A stretch of DNA of 64,000 nt from Nocardioides sp. (GTDB lineage: Bacteria > Actinomycetota > Actinomycetes > Propionibacteriales > Nocardioidaceae). Made by a program: the position numbers and the translations under genes. This document shows positions 39,334-47,664 of this stretch, piece after piece. The number at the start of each line of letters is the position of its first letter. Position 1 is the first letter of the stretch. A model generated the notes under the pieces. The model saw only the letters and a list, made by a program, of their open reading frames with translations. It did not search any database and was not told the origin of the DNA. The stretch lies in NCBI RefSeq assembly GCF_014360585.1, contig NZ_JACIXG010000020.1, positions 1 through 64,000 on the forward strand. The letters are read 5' to 3'.

Positions 39334-41097
39334 ATGTCGACATCCGATGGATTCCAGTCCGAGGGGCGCAGCCCCGAGGAGCTCGAGAGTCATGTCCGTT
39401 TCCTCGAAGCTGAGGTGACCGACCTGCGGCACAGGCTGACCGAGATGCCCGGATCTTCGCGTGGCCTGGAGGCGAGGCTCGCAGACGCGCAGCGCTCCCT
39501 GGCCGCCGTGACGTCGCAGAACGAGCGACTCACCGTGACGCTTCGGGACGCTCGCGACCAGATCATCAAGCTCAAGGAGGAGGTCGACCGGCTGGCGCAG
39601 CCGCCGGCAGGCTTCGGCACGTTCCTGGAGCGCAACGAGGACGACTCGATCGACGTGTTCACCGGTGGGCGCAAGCTCCGGGTGACCGCATCGCCCAACG
39701 TCGACCTCGACGAGCTGCGCTATGGCCAGGAGGTCATGCTCAACGAGGCGCTCAACGTCGTCGCCGCGATGGAGTACGAGAAGGTCGGCGAGGTCGTGAT
39801 GTTCAAGGAGCTGCTCGCCGACGGCGAGCGCGTCCTGGTCATCGCCAACGCCGACGAAGAGCGAGTCGTACGTCTCGCCGACCCGCTTCTCAACGAGACC
39901 CTCCGTGCCGGCGACTCGCTTCTTCTGGAGCCACGCAGCGGCTATGTCTATGAGAAGGTCCCGAAGTCCGAGGTCGAGGAGCTCGTCCTGGAGGAGGTGC
40001 CCGACATCGCCTACGAGTCGATCGGTGGCCTCGCCGGCCAGATCGAGCAGATCCAGGACGCGGTCGAGCTTCCCTACCTCTATCCCGAGCTCTTCATCGA
40101 GCACCGGCTCAAGCCACCCAAGGGCGTGCTGCTCTACGGCCCTCCGGGCTGCGGAAAGACCCTGATCGCGAAGGCTGTCGCCAACAGCCTGGCGAAGAAG
40201 GTCGCCGCCAAGACCGGTGCCGACGGGAAGTCCTACTTCCTCAACATCAAGGGCCCCGAGCTTCTCAACAAGTACGTCGGCGAGACCGAGCGCCACATCC
40301 GCCTGGTCTTCCAGCGTGCTCGTGAGAAGGCCGCGGCCGGCACCCCGGTCATCGTCTTCTTCGACGAGATGGACTCCCTGTTCCGCACGCGTGGCTCCGG
40401 CGTCTCCTCCGACGTCGAGAACACGATCGTGCCGCAGCTCCTCTCCGAGATCGACGGTGTCGAGGCGCTGGAGAACGTCCTGGTCATCGGTGCCTCCAAT
40501 CGTGAGGACATGATCGACCCGGCGATCCTGCGCCCGGGCCGGCTCGACGTGAAGATCAAGATCGAGCGCCCCGACGCCGAGGGCGCTCGCGACATCTTCA
40601 CGAAGTACCTCCTGCCCGACCTGCCCCTGCACCCCGGCGACGTCGCCGAGTTCGGTGGCGACCGTCAGGCGACCGTCGACGGCCTCATCCGCACCACCGT
40701 CGAGCGGATGTACACCGAGTCCGAGGAGAACCGCTTCCTGGAGGTCACCTACGCCAACGGTGACAAGGAGATCCTCTACTTCAAGGACTTCAACTCCGGC
40801 GCGATGATCCAGAACATCGTCGATCGGGCCAAGAAGATGGCCATCAAGGACTTCCTCGACTCCAAGCAGGACCAGAACCAGAAAGGCCTGCGGGTGCAGC
40901 ACATGCTCCAGGCCTGCGTGGACGAGTTCAAGGAGAACGAGGACCTCCCCAACACCACCAACCCCGACGACTGGGCCCGCATCTCCGGCAAGAAGGGCGA
41001 GCGGATCGTCTTCATCCGCACGCTCATCACCGGCAAGCAGGGCACCGAGCCCGGCCGTTCCATCGAGCAGGTCTCCAACACGGGTCAGTACCTGTAA
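39334..41097 (+). CDS. mpa: proteasome-associated ATPase (Mpa/ARC)
   Basis: 587 residues. Hexameric AAA unfoldase that recognises Pup and feeds the 20S proteasome. N-terminal coiled coil (about 12-85, [21 protein letters not shown]), OB domain (about 90-220), AAA core with Walker [15 protein letters not shown] (about 268-281) and Walker [13 protein letters not shown], and C-terminal GQYL, whose penultimate Tyr docks into the PrcA ring. ATG 39334 lies 6 bases after AGGAGGT; GTG 39328 overlaps that site and is unlikely. A degenerate copy of the last 85 bases of this gene lies at 42649-42733. Confidence 0.97.
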   Translation: MSTSDGFQSEGRSPEELESHVRFLEAEVTDLRHRLTEMPGSSRGLEARLADAQRSLAAVTSQNERLTVTLRDARDQIIKLKEEVDRLAQPPAGFGTFLERNEDDSIDVFTGGRKLRVTASPNVDLDELRYGQEVMLNEALNVVAAMEYEKVGEVVMFKELLADGERVLVIANADEERVVRLADPLLNETLRAGDSLLLEPRSGYVYEKVPKSEVEELVLEEVPDIAYESIGGLAGQIEQIQDAVELPYLYPELFIEHRLKPPKGVLLYGPPGCGKTLIAKAVANSLAKKVAAKTGADGKSYFLNIKGPELLNKYVGETERHIRLVFQRAREKAAAGTPVIVFFDEMDSLFRTRGSGVSSDVENTIVPQLLSEIDGVEALENVLVIGASNREDMIDPAILRPGRLDVKIKIERPDAEGARDIFTKYLLPDLPLHPGDVAEFGGDRQATVDGLIRTTVERMYTESEENRFLEVTYANGDKEILYFKDFNSGAMIQNIVDRAKKMAIKDFLDSKQDQNQKGLRVQHMLQACVDEFKENEDLPNTTNPDDWARISGKKGERIVFIRTLITGKQGTEPGRSIEQVSNTGQYL

Positions 41098-41116
41098 GCG
41101 TCGCACCACCGACGTC

Positions 41117-41148
41117 GGCCTGCCACCTGCGGAATCAGGTGGCAGGCC
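41117..41148. terminator. 13-bp hairpin after mpa
   Basis: Perfect arms ggcctgccacctg and caggtggcaggcc around CGGAAT, followed by TCGTT. Strong intrinsic-terminator candidate. Confidence 0.7.
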
Positions 41149-41209
41149 TCGTTACTCTCAGGGGTTCACAGGACGGCCGCGAGGTCCCCCTTCACGAACC
41201 AGGAGTCAT

Positions 41210-42565
41210 ATGGAGCCGACCGAGTCTCACGAGTTGACGGACTTTGCCACCTGGCGGACGTTGATCCAGCTGGTCAACACGTGGGAGCCCAGGTTGTCCG
41301 ACTGGAAGGCGAGTGTCGGTCGCGGCGTGATCGGAGGATTCGCCATGACGCCGGACGACGGTTATCTCGACCTCATGCGTGCCTGCGAACCAGTCCAACA
41401 GGCACTACGAAAAGCCGGTCGCGGCTCTGTCGACTTCGCGGTACACATCGCCGATGACGGCCGCGTGAGTATCACCTTGGCCGCCGAGTCCACTACCCAT
41501 CAAATCGTTCGGGTGCCCGGCATCAACTCGGCGGGAACCTTGCTTCTGGTTCCTGATCGCGACCCGGCTCCGGCTCGGCAGAGACCAAGTTTCTTTCCTG
41601 ACGTACGCACCGCCCCATCAGCTGATCCGGAGCTTCTTGAGAGTGTCCTCCGTGAGCGGATGCCCGGGGCCATCGGCGCCAGCGCGGACGAGCTGGCCGA
41701 CCTGGAGAAACGGATCGGTCGTCCGCTGCCCGACGAGCTGCGCGCTGTGCTCACGGTGACCAAGGCGGCTTACGGAACCGACTGGGATCTGGAGAGCACG
41801 GAGACCGAGGCGCTGGGCGGGATCTGCCTCTTCGGTCTCCACGGGATCGAGTCAGCGTCGACCGCAGACGTACGCAAAGGCCTCCCGTTCGACATGCTGG
41901 CAAGCGTCGCCGCCGTCACTACCCTGGACTCTGCGGTTCAAGGCCTCATCGACCCACCGGACTGGCTGGTGATCGGCGATCACGGGGGAGGCACAGGCGA
42001 CTGGGTTGCTGTGGACCTCGCCCCTGGGCCCGCGGGGCACATCGGCCAACTGGTGGTCATCAGCCATGAAGCCGAGATCGGGGCTGAGCTGCTCGCCAAG
42101 TCGTTCACTGACCTCCTAGTCCACGGCAAGACCACGAACGTCCCCGAGGACGCCTGCACAAGTCCCCCGGCAGTCGTCAATCTGGTTGCTGGGTCCAACC
42201 TGACCATCGAGGCTGCCGCGACGACTGCCCTCGAGGTGCTCACCATCGGCCGGTCGGACGCACCGACCGATCTGACCCCGCTTGTCGGACTGCCCAGGCT
42301 ACGTACGCTGCGTGCCGCCCCGGGAACGATCGCGGCCCCGCCTGTCATCGGCGAGCTTGATCACCTGGAGTACCTCGAGATCGGTCTGGCCGAGTGGAGG
42401 ACGTTGCTCGAGGCGGATGCGGTCCCGTCCTCGCTGCTGGCAGCTTCCGTCTACGGGTACGGTCTCCCCAGGGCGGATGTGGATCACGTCTTCGATGAAC
42501 TCATTCGACGCTGGGGTGGAAACCCCCTCACGACGCAAACGGTCGAAGGCATGCTCACGGCCTGA
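41210..42565 (+). CDS. SMI1/KNR4-like protein with C-terminal repeat-like region
   Basis: 451 residues. The centre (about 140-305) looks like a SMI1/KNR4 (SUKH) domain: GASADELADLEKRIGRPLPDELRAVLTVTKAAYG, then DWLVIGDHGGGTGDWVAVDLAPGPAGHIGQLVVISHEAE. SUKH proteins often serve as immunity partners of polymorphic toxins. The C-terminal 120 residues contain leucine-rich-repeat-like strands (LEVLTIGRSDAPTDLTPLVGLPRLRTLRAAPG). No toxin gene is adjacent. ATG 41210 has AGGAG. It is bounded by mpa and a relic of the mpa 3' end and so appears to be inserted cargo. Confidence 0.75.
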   Translation: MEPTESHELTDFATWRTLIQLVNTWEPRLSDWKASVGRGVIGGFAMTPDDGYLDLMRACEPVQQALRKAGRGSVDFAVHIADDGRVSITLAAESTTHQIVRVPGINSAGTLLLVPDRDPAPARQRPSFFPDVRTAPSADPELLESVLRERMPGAIGASADELADLEKRIGRPLPDELRAVLTVTKAAYGTDWDLESTETEALGGICLFGLHGIESASTADVRKGLPFDMLASVAAVTTLDSAVQGLIDPPDWLVIGDHGGGTGDWVAVDLAPGPAGHIGQLVVISHEAEIGAELLAKSFTDLLVHGKTTNVPEDACTSPPAVVNLVAGSNLTIEAAATTALEVLTIGRSDAPTDLTPLVGLPRLRTLRAAPGTIAAPPVIGELDHLEYLEIGLAEWRTLLEADAVPSSLLAASVYGYGLPRADVDHVFDELIRRWGGNPLTTQTVEGMLTA

Positions 42566-42648
42566 CGTTCATACCGGGATCAGCGCAATGTCAGCCCCCG
42601 ATCCGGCAGCAGCCACGTGTATCACTCAAGAGCGCCTTGGTGCGGGCC

Positions 42649-42733
42649 GTCTTCATACGCATGCTCATCACCGGCAAGCAGGGCACCGAACCTGGCCGTT
42701 CGACCGAGCAGGTCTACGGGTCAGTATTCGTAG
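42649..42733 (+). pseudogene. relic of the mpa 3' end
   Basis: About 67 bases match 41008-41074 of mpa with six mismatches ([20 protein letters not shown] in translation). A 5-base deletion follows, after which the copy realigns to CGGGTCAGTA and a TAG stop, the equivalent of mpa's GQYL end. No promoter or start codon belongs to it. It lies 1.6 kb from the intact end, with one SUKH-type gene between, and is followed by its own hairpin terminator. Confidence 0.88.
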
Positions 42734-42744
42734 AGGAGTCCGTA

Positions 42745-42778
42745 CGCAGGGCCCGCTCCTTGTCGGAGCGGGCCTGCG
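42745..42778. terminator. hairpin between the mpa relic and the GDYXXLXY gene
   Basis: Arms pair as cgcagg(g)cccgctcc with ggagcgggcctgcg, one G bulged, loop TTGTC. Likely bidirectional: it ends 15 bases before the minus-strand stop at 42794. Confidence 0.65.
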
Positions 42779-42793
42779 GCGCGCGGGTGCCTG

Positions 42794-43255
42794 TCAGCGC
42801 GTCCGGACGGAGACGAGCGCCGCGTTGCCGCGCGAATCGACCTTCACCACCGCGACGGCATCGCCGCGGCCGACGTCGCTCTCGATCTCCCGCGCTCGGT
42901 CCTGCGGGACGAAGAAGCTCTCGATGCCGCAGGCGAGGCGCGAGCCGTCGTCGTGGCACTTCAGGAACAGCCCGTCGGCAGGCGGGTCGACCGAGACGCT
43001 GGTCGCCTCCCAGACCTGGCCACGTCGTGCCAGCGAGACGTACGCATCCCCGGTCTGGTGCGTCGTACGCTCGGTTATGTCGGGGTAGGCGAGGTCGACG
43101 TAGGCGCCACGGAACGGGTCGATCGGATCGACTGGGGCGACGCGGAGTCGGATCTCGTCGCCGGTGACACGTGCGGAGAGCTGACCGGCGACGGCGAGGC
43201 CGACCAGTCCGAGATTGAGGAGGCAGACGAGGATCAACTTCATACGAGCGTTCAT
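42794..43255 (-). CDS. GDYXXLXY-domain membrane-anchored protein
   Basis: 153 residues. A single N-terminal hydrophobic segment (KLILVCLLNLGLVGLAVAGQL) anchors an extracytoplasmic beta-rich domain. The name-giving motif appears as RGAYVDLAY (about 48-56). These proteins are regularly encoded with DUF2157 or DUF4401 membrane proteins, as here: its ATG overlaps the stop of the upstream DUF2157 gene (ATGA). Function of the family is not established. Confidence 0.82.
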   Translation of the reverse strand: MNARMKLILVCLLNLGLVGLAVAGQLSARVTGDEIRLRVAPVDPIDPFRGAYVDLAYPDITERTTHQTGDAYVSLARRGQVWEATSVSVDPPADGLFLKCHDDGSRLACGIESFFVPQDRAREIESDVGRGDAVAVVKVDSRGNAALVSVRTR

Positions 43256-44421
43256 GAGAGGGCCTCGCTGAGGTTGGCGGCCACGCCACGTCGGGCGCGG
43301 TCGAAGACGAATCCGGTGGTGAGCAGGAGCACTCCCAGCAACAGGAACAGGGTCGCGCCGGACATGATCGGCGCGAAGACCGCGAAGCTCTGCATGGTCG
43401 TGAAGACGACGAGCGCGCCGGTGGCGAGCACGACGAGCAGCGTGTGGTCGCGCACTGAGCCGTCGACGGCGACCGCGCCGGCAACGACGACGTATACCGC
43501 GATGCTGACGAAGGCGGACAGCCACGCCTCGCCTGACACGGCGCCGAGGTCGCTCACCTGCGGGTCCCAGGCGACCAGCGCGAGTCCGATCGGCACGATG
43601 AGCGCCGAGGCCAGCACCTCCCACCGGGACGATCCACGCGTACGCCCCACCGCGACGACGGTGAGAAGCGCGGCGACCACCAGCGCCACGACGAGGGTCG
43701 GGCTCCACGCCAGGTCGCGGTCGCCGATCTGCGGGATGGCGGCGACGAAGAGGCCACCCAGGACGAGTACGCCGCCCGCGAGCCGCCATACCCGGGCGAA
43801 CGCCTCCCGGCCTCGGTCGTGCAGCGCGGCTGTCGCAGTCGCGATCACGCCGCCTATCAGCACCGCGAAGACGCCGGCGAAGGTGCTCTCGCTGCTCGCC
43901 ACCACCTGCCAGTCGAACCAGATCATCGTGGTCGTGATGCCGACGACCAGTGGCGCCACGCCTGTGCTCGCGTAGGCGTAGAGCAGCGCCCCGAGTCCCC
44001 ATAGCCCGACCAGAGAGGGCTCGTAGGCCGGCACCTGGAGACTCTGCGCCGCCTGGAAGACGACACCACCGAAGCCGATCGCCGCGATCCCGCGGAAAGC
44101 GCCGCGCAGGGGATGCGGCAGCGTGGGCACCTCCGCGGCAGCGGTGAACGCGAGCCAGACGACGACGATCCCGGCGAACCGCACCAGCGGCGAGAGCGCG
44201 TCGAGGTTGGTCGCCACGAGCCACACCAGCCCGACACCCAGAAACGCGCCGCCGAGGTAGGAGATGACCCGCGTCAGCGAGCCGGTGTGGGAAGCGACGT
44301 ACTGCGCCTTGATCTTCTCCGCGGTGTGATCGGTGAGGATGCCCTCGCCGACCCAGCGGGCGGTCTCGTCGTTCAGCCAGTCGAGCCGCCTCGGCGCGAC
44401 GGGTCTTGCTCCGGTTTCCAT
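43252..44421 (-). CDS. DUF2157 membrane protein
   Basis: 389 residues. A short cytoplasmic N-terminus with the DUF2157 signature (LDWLNDETARWVGEGILTDHTAEKIKAQYV, about 14-43) precedes roughly twelve hydrophobic segments. ATG 44421 is preferred to 44463 because the extra residues would be a basic, poorly conserved tail. Overlaps the GDYXXLXY gene by 4 bases, so the two are coupled and likely work together in the membrane; the role is unknown. Confidence 0.85.
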   Translation of the reverse strand: METGARPVAPRRLDWLNDETARWVGEGILTDHTAEKIKAQYVASHTGSLTRVISYLGGAFLGVGLVWLVATNLDALSPLVRFAGIVVVWLAFTAAAEVPTLPHPLRGAFRGIAAIGFGGVVFQAAQSLQVPAYEPSLVGLWGLGALLYAYASTGVAPLVVGITTTMIWFDWQVVASSESTFAGVFAVLIGGVIATATAALHDRGREAFARVWRLAGGVLVLGGLFVAAIPQIGDRDLAWSPTLVVALVVAALLTVVAVGRTRGSSRWEVLASALIVPIGLALVAWDPQVSDLGAVSGEAWLSAFVSIAVYVVVAGAVAVDGSVRDHTLLVVLATGALVVFTTMQSFAVFAPIMSGATLFLLLGVLLLTTGFVFDRARRGVAANLSEALS

Positions 44422-44588
44422 ATGGCCATTGCAGCGGCTCGCGGTGGTGCGGCGCGTGAGCATGGGTACTCAACTCGTCGACTCGGGCGATCGGGGAGAC
44501 CGGCCGAAATGTATTCGGCTGCGGGTGCGCGGCCCGCGGGCTAGTGTTTGAACGTTCGCGAGAGCGGGCCGGAGAACGGGGGAGTCAG

Positions 44589-44789
44589 ATGGCAGCGTGG
44601 TTGCTGATCCTGGGTGGAGCAGCGCTGCTCGTCGTCGGCCTCGTGGCTCTAGTCTGGATGCTGTCGGGTCGAGCCAGGCCGGGAGGCGTGATCGACCCGA
44701 ACAACGCCCCGGGCGTGCAGGCCGCACACGGCCACGCCGAGCGAACCAACATTCAACACAACTCCGGGGACCTCGGCCCCGGCATCTGA
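44589..44789 (+). CDS. small single-pass membrane protein
   Basis: 66 residues. One transmembrane helix (AAWLLILGGAALLVVGLVALVWML) near the N-terminus, then a polar tail ending THQ-like residues NIQHNSGDLGPGI. No family recognised. ATG 44589 follows GGGGGAG. The next gene starts 19 bases downstream, so they may be co-expressed. Confidence 0.6.
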   Translation: MAAWLLILGGAALLVVGLVALVWMLSGRARPGGVIDPNNAPGVQAAHGHAERTNIQHNSGDLGPGI

Positions 44790-44807
44790 TTCTTAAGGTT
44801 GATCGAC

Positions 44808-45149
44808 GTGGCAGACGACATGGCGCGCAAGGACATCGAGGCTGGGCTTGAGACCCGCCATGAGCTGGGGGACGCCTTCGACGCCGAGCTGGTGGCGGGC
44901 TTCGCCGATCGCATCGAGAAGACCGTCCAGGAGCGGGTCGGCGCCACCGCCTCCGCCCGCACCCTCGCCGAGCGCAACGAGTCGCGCACCTCGGTCTTCC
45001 AGTTCGTCCTGGGCGCAGGATCGGCCGTGGCCGGCATCCCGATCAGCATCACCCTCGGCGTCACCGACAACGTCGGTGCCCTGGTGATCTCCTGGGTGGG
45101 CCTCGTCGGCGTCAACGTCGCCCACGCGCTGCGTACGCGCAAACGCTGA
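44808..45149 (+). CDS. small two-helix membrane protein
   Basis: 113 residues. An N-terminal amphipathic region ETRHELGDAFDAELVAGFADRIEKTVQERV resembles the conserved ELGxEYExxLVxxFxERI stretch of a widespread actinobacterial membrane-protein family of unknown function. Two hydrophobic helices follow (FVLGAGSAVAGIPISITLG and ALVISWVGLVGVNVAHAL), then a basic end. GTG 44808 lies 9 bases after AAGG; TTG 44799 is an alternative. Confidence 0.65.
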   Translation: MADDMARKDIEAGLETRHELGDAFDAELVAGFADRIEKTVQERVGATASARTLAERNESRTSVFQFVLGAGSAVAGIPISITLGVTDNVGALVISWVGLVGVNVAHALRTRKR

Positions 45150-45183
45150 GGCTCCGGGGTGTTCCTCGAGCAAGGCCGCGTCC

Positions 45184-45279
45184 TGAGCCTGTCGAAGGGT
45201 ATGCAGGCGAAGTGACACATCCCGTGCGGAACTCCGCTGGGGATGTGTGACTTCGCCTGCATACCTTGACGAAGGAGCA
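45184..45279. repeat. 96-bp palindromic repeat, copy 1
   Basis: Direct-repeat partner of 46316-46411 in the same orientation. It contains a near-perfect palindrome at 45198-45265: 16 bp of ggtatgcaggcgaagt, one unpaired position, 9 bp of acacatccc and an inner gcgga/tccgc stem. The left end carries TGAGCCTGTCGAA, a dispersed sequence in high-GC genomes. Confidence 0.85.
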
Positions 45280-45330
45280 CGACGCACGCCGGGCCGCTCG
45301 CCGCCCACACACCTGGCTCGATCGGAGGTT

Positions 45331-45339
45331 ATCCACAGG
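45331..45339 (+). promoter_or_regulatory. perfect DnaA-box sequence
   Basis: TTATCCACA, within GGTTATCCACAGG, 50 bases upstream of the AbiEi-like pseudogene. The same extended sequence occurs at 11753. A single box is not evidence of an origin. Confidence 0.35.
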
Positions 45340-45390
45340 CTGGGGGATTTGGGCTTTCTGGACTCGCGCCGCAGCGTGAAGGTTGCGGTC

Positions 45391-46347
45391 ATGGACGCAC
45401 TTCACTACTTCATCGAGCGAGACGGATTCTTCACCACCCAGATGGCGCTGGAGGTCGGGTACGGGAAACGAGACATCACCCGCATGACGCGCTCAGGCGA
45501 GTGGCACCGAATTCGGCGTGGCGCCTACGCGCCAGGGGCTACCTGGCTGGAGCTGGACCCGGTGGCGCAGCATCGGGTCAGGTCTCGAGCGGTTATGCGA
45601 TCGCTGGGTGGGGCCGTGGCGCTGAGCCACACCTCCGGTGTCGTGGCCCACGGCATCGACGTCTGGAACCTGCCTCTCGACCGAGTGCACGTCACCCGTC
45701 TCGACGACGGCGCCGGCCGGATCGAAGGTGACGTCGTCCACCACGAGGGCTTCAGTCTGGACAGCGAGTTGGTCTCGGCTGACGGGACGCGGGCGGTGCT
45801 TCCGGAGCGATGCGTTCTCGAAGCGGCCTCGCGCGTCGATATGGAGACCGCGTGATGCCTGCTCGATGCCGGACTCAGGAGTGAGACATTCGACCGAGAC
45901 CGCCTAGAGGCGGCGTACAAGATCGTGGAGCACTGGCCGTACATGCACCGTGTGAGAGATCTCGTTCCGTTCGCAGACGGCAGATCGGACTCGATCGGGG
46001 AGTCACGTGGAAAGCATCTGTTCCGTTCCTTCGGCCTCCCGCAGCCAGAACTTCAGTACGAGGTACGTCGCGCCGATGGCTCGATCGTGGGTGTCACCGA
46101 CTGGGCATGGCCAGAGTTCGGACTGTTGGGCGAGTTCGACGGGCGGGTCAAGTACGGCCGCCTGCTCCAACCGGGGCAGGACCCCGGCGACGTCGTCTTC
46201 GCAGAGAAGAGGCGTGAGGATGAGCTGCGCGAGATCACCGGCTTCTCGATGATCCGCTTGATCTGGAGCGACTTCGCCCACCCCGCGGTGACCGCCGCAC
46301 GCGTACGTCGCGCACTGAGCCTGTCGAAAGGTATGCAGGCGAAGTAA
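45391..46347 (+). pseudogene. AbiEi-antitoxin-like / DUF559-like gene interrupted by an in-frame TGA
   Basis: From ATG 45391 the frame reads an AbiEi-type N-terminal winged-helix region (MDALHYFIERDGFFTTQMALEVGYGKRDITRMTRSGEWHRIRRGAYAPG) and continues to ERCVLEAASRVDMETA, where TGA (45853-45855) stops it. The same frame resumes at once as CLLDAGLRSETFDRDRLEAAYKIVEHWP and runs to 46347 through a restriction-endonuclease-like C-terminal region (TDWAWPEFGLLGEFDGRVKYGRLL...FAEKRREDELREITGFSMIRLIW). The gene is full length apart from one nonsense codon. Its last codons (LSLSKGMQAK) are supplied by the flanking repeat. Confidence 0.82.
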
Positions 46348-46411
46348 CACATCCCGTGCGGAGTTCCGCTAGGGAAGTGAGCCTTGACCTGCATACCTTT
46401 ACGAAGGAGCA
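46316..46411. repeat. 96-bp palindromic repeat, copy 2
   Basis: Same orientation and length as copy 1 at 45184-45279, roughly 85-90 percent identical by eye. The right arm of the palindrome (46330-46397) has decayed. The repeat supplies the stop codon of the pseudogene on the plus strand and the last codons of the methyltransferase on the minus strand. Confidence 0.85.
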
Positions 46412-47022
46412 GCCCGCCCGACCGAGAGATATCCCCACGGGCGGGAGAGCGCCGGCCCGGGGAGGTAGGACTGCTCCAGCGCGTCGAAGGTGAAGCCTGC
46501 GGACTCGATCAGCCTCGGGATGTCGCGGGTGAGGTGGCAGCCGCCGAAGAGCCGCTGCTGGAGACCGTCGAGGCGGTGCTGCCAACGGGCGACGGAGGCG
46601 TCGGGGGAGAGGCCGTGCTCGACGAAGCCGACGGTGCCGCCGGGGCGTAGGACGCGGCGCAGCTCTGCGAGTGCGCCGGCGACGTCGGGGATGGTGCACA
46701 GCGAGAAGGTGACCAGGCCGGTGTCGACCGAGGTGTCCGCGAGCGGGAGCCGGGCGCCGTCGAGCCCGACCCTGCTGACGGGGACCGACGAGTCCGAGCG
46801 CCGCGAGGAAGAGAGCCGCCAGGCGACGTCGGAGGGCTCGACAGCGACGATCTCGGTGACGGCGGGTGGATAGCGGCCGATGTTGCTCCCGCTGCCGAAC
46901 CCGATCTCGACGACGCGGCCGCGAAGACCTTCACACGCTCGCGCCCGCAGCGGATCGAGCTGGGCGACTCCGCAGGAGCGGTCCACGATGTGTGGCACCA
47001 CGCGCGTCTCCCACAGTCCCAT
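46399..47022 (-). CDS. class I SAM-dependent methyltransferase
   Basis: 207 residues. Motif I VVEIGFGSGSNIGRYP (about 36-51) with acidic VAVEPSD, motif LVTFSLCTIPDVAGALAELRRVLRPGGTVGFVEHG and a C-terminal segment GGCHLTRDIPRLIESAGF resembling UbiE/PMT-type methyltransferases acting on small molecules or lipids. The final codons lie inside the palindromic repeat, so the natural C-terminus may have been altered by that insertion. The GNAT gene is 6 bases upstream on the same strand, so the two form an operon. Confidence 0.87.
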   Translation of the reverse strand: MGLWETRVVPHIVDRSCGVAQLDPLRARACEGLRGRVVEIGFGSGSNIGRYPPAVTEIVAVEPSDVAWRLSSSRRSDSSVPVSRVGLDGARLPLADTSVDTGLVTFSLCTIPDVAGALAELRRVLRPGGTVGFVEHGLSPDASVARWQHRLDGLQQRLFGGCHLTRDIPRLIESAGFTFDALEQSYLPGPALSRPWGYLSVGRAAPS

Positions 47023-47028
47023 CGGAGC

Positions 47029-47655
47029 TCACTCCTCCATCTCGCCGGTCCACTGGACCCCGAGCAGCAGCGTGCTCTCGGTCTCGGCGATCGTCGCGAA
47101 CCCCAGGCGCTGGTAGAACCCGATCGCGCTGGTGTTGGCCGTGCTGACGCCGAGGTGGGCGCCGCGTACGCCCGCGACGTGGAAGGAGCCGAGCATCATC
47201 CCGATCAGCTCCTTGCCGACGCCCTGGCCCTGGGCGCGGGGGAGCAGGTTGATGTGGAGGTGGGCCGGGAACTCGCTCAACAGCTCGCCCGGCGTCCGCA
47301 CGGGCCGGTGGATCAAGGAGCGGAGCCGGGCGTTCCAGTCGTTGGGGTCGTGGTCGGGTCCGGGATCGGGGTTGACCACGCGCAGGGCGGGCCACCAGTC
47401 CTCCTCGCACTCCAGCTCGTAGGCACGGGTGAACGGGGTGCCGACGACGTAGCCCACCACACCCTCGGAGTCGACCGCGACGAAGCCGAGGCCGAGACGG
47501 AGCACGATGTAGGGGGCGGCGTAGATGTTTCCAGGCAGCCGAGGGTCGTCGTAGAACTCGGTTGCGTCCTCGCCCGATGCGCCCGTCAGCAGACAGATCG
47601 AGAAGATGTCGTCGAGGTCGTCGGCGGTCGCCCGCCGGATCTCAGGAGTGCCCAT
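47029..47655 (-). CDS. GNAT family N-acetyltransferase
   Basis: 208 residues. The acetyl-CoA binding motif is LHINLLPRAQGQGVGKELIGMML (about 132-154), followed by GAHLGVSTANTSAIGFYQRLGF. The long N-terminal half (RRATADDLDDIFSICLLTGASGEDATEFYDDPRLPGNIYAAPYI) resembles acetyltransferases of the O-GlcNAcase-associated type. Substrate unknown. It precedes the methyltransferase gene, with 6 bases between. Confidence 0.88.
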   Translation of the reverse strand: MGTPEIRRATADDLDDIFSICLLTGASGEDATEFYDDPRLPGNIYAAPYIVLRLGLGFVAVDSEGVVGYVVGTPFTRAYELECEEDWWPALRVVNPDPGPDHDPNDWNARLRSLIHRPVRTPGELLSEFPAHLHINLLPRAQGQGVGKELIGMMLGSFHVAGVRGAHLGVSTANTSAIGFYQRLGFATIAETESTLLLGVQWTGEMEE

Positions 47656-47664
47656 GGTCCAACC

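Noticed and set aside
42649..42733. A small expressed gene encoding a proteasome-docking tail peptide
   Set aside because: The copy lacks a ribosome-binding site and suitable start, and a 5-base deletion shifts the frame before the GQYL-equivalent end. A relic is the simpler reading.
42794..44473. A single 559-codon minus-strand gene spanning the DUF2157 and GDYXXLXY region
   Set aside because: The frame is in the GDYXXLXY phase but is Arg-rich shadow sequence over the DUF2157 part. The two overlapping genes explain the region better.
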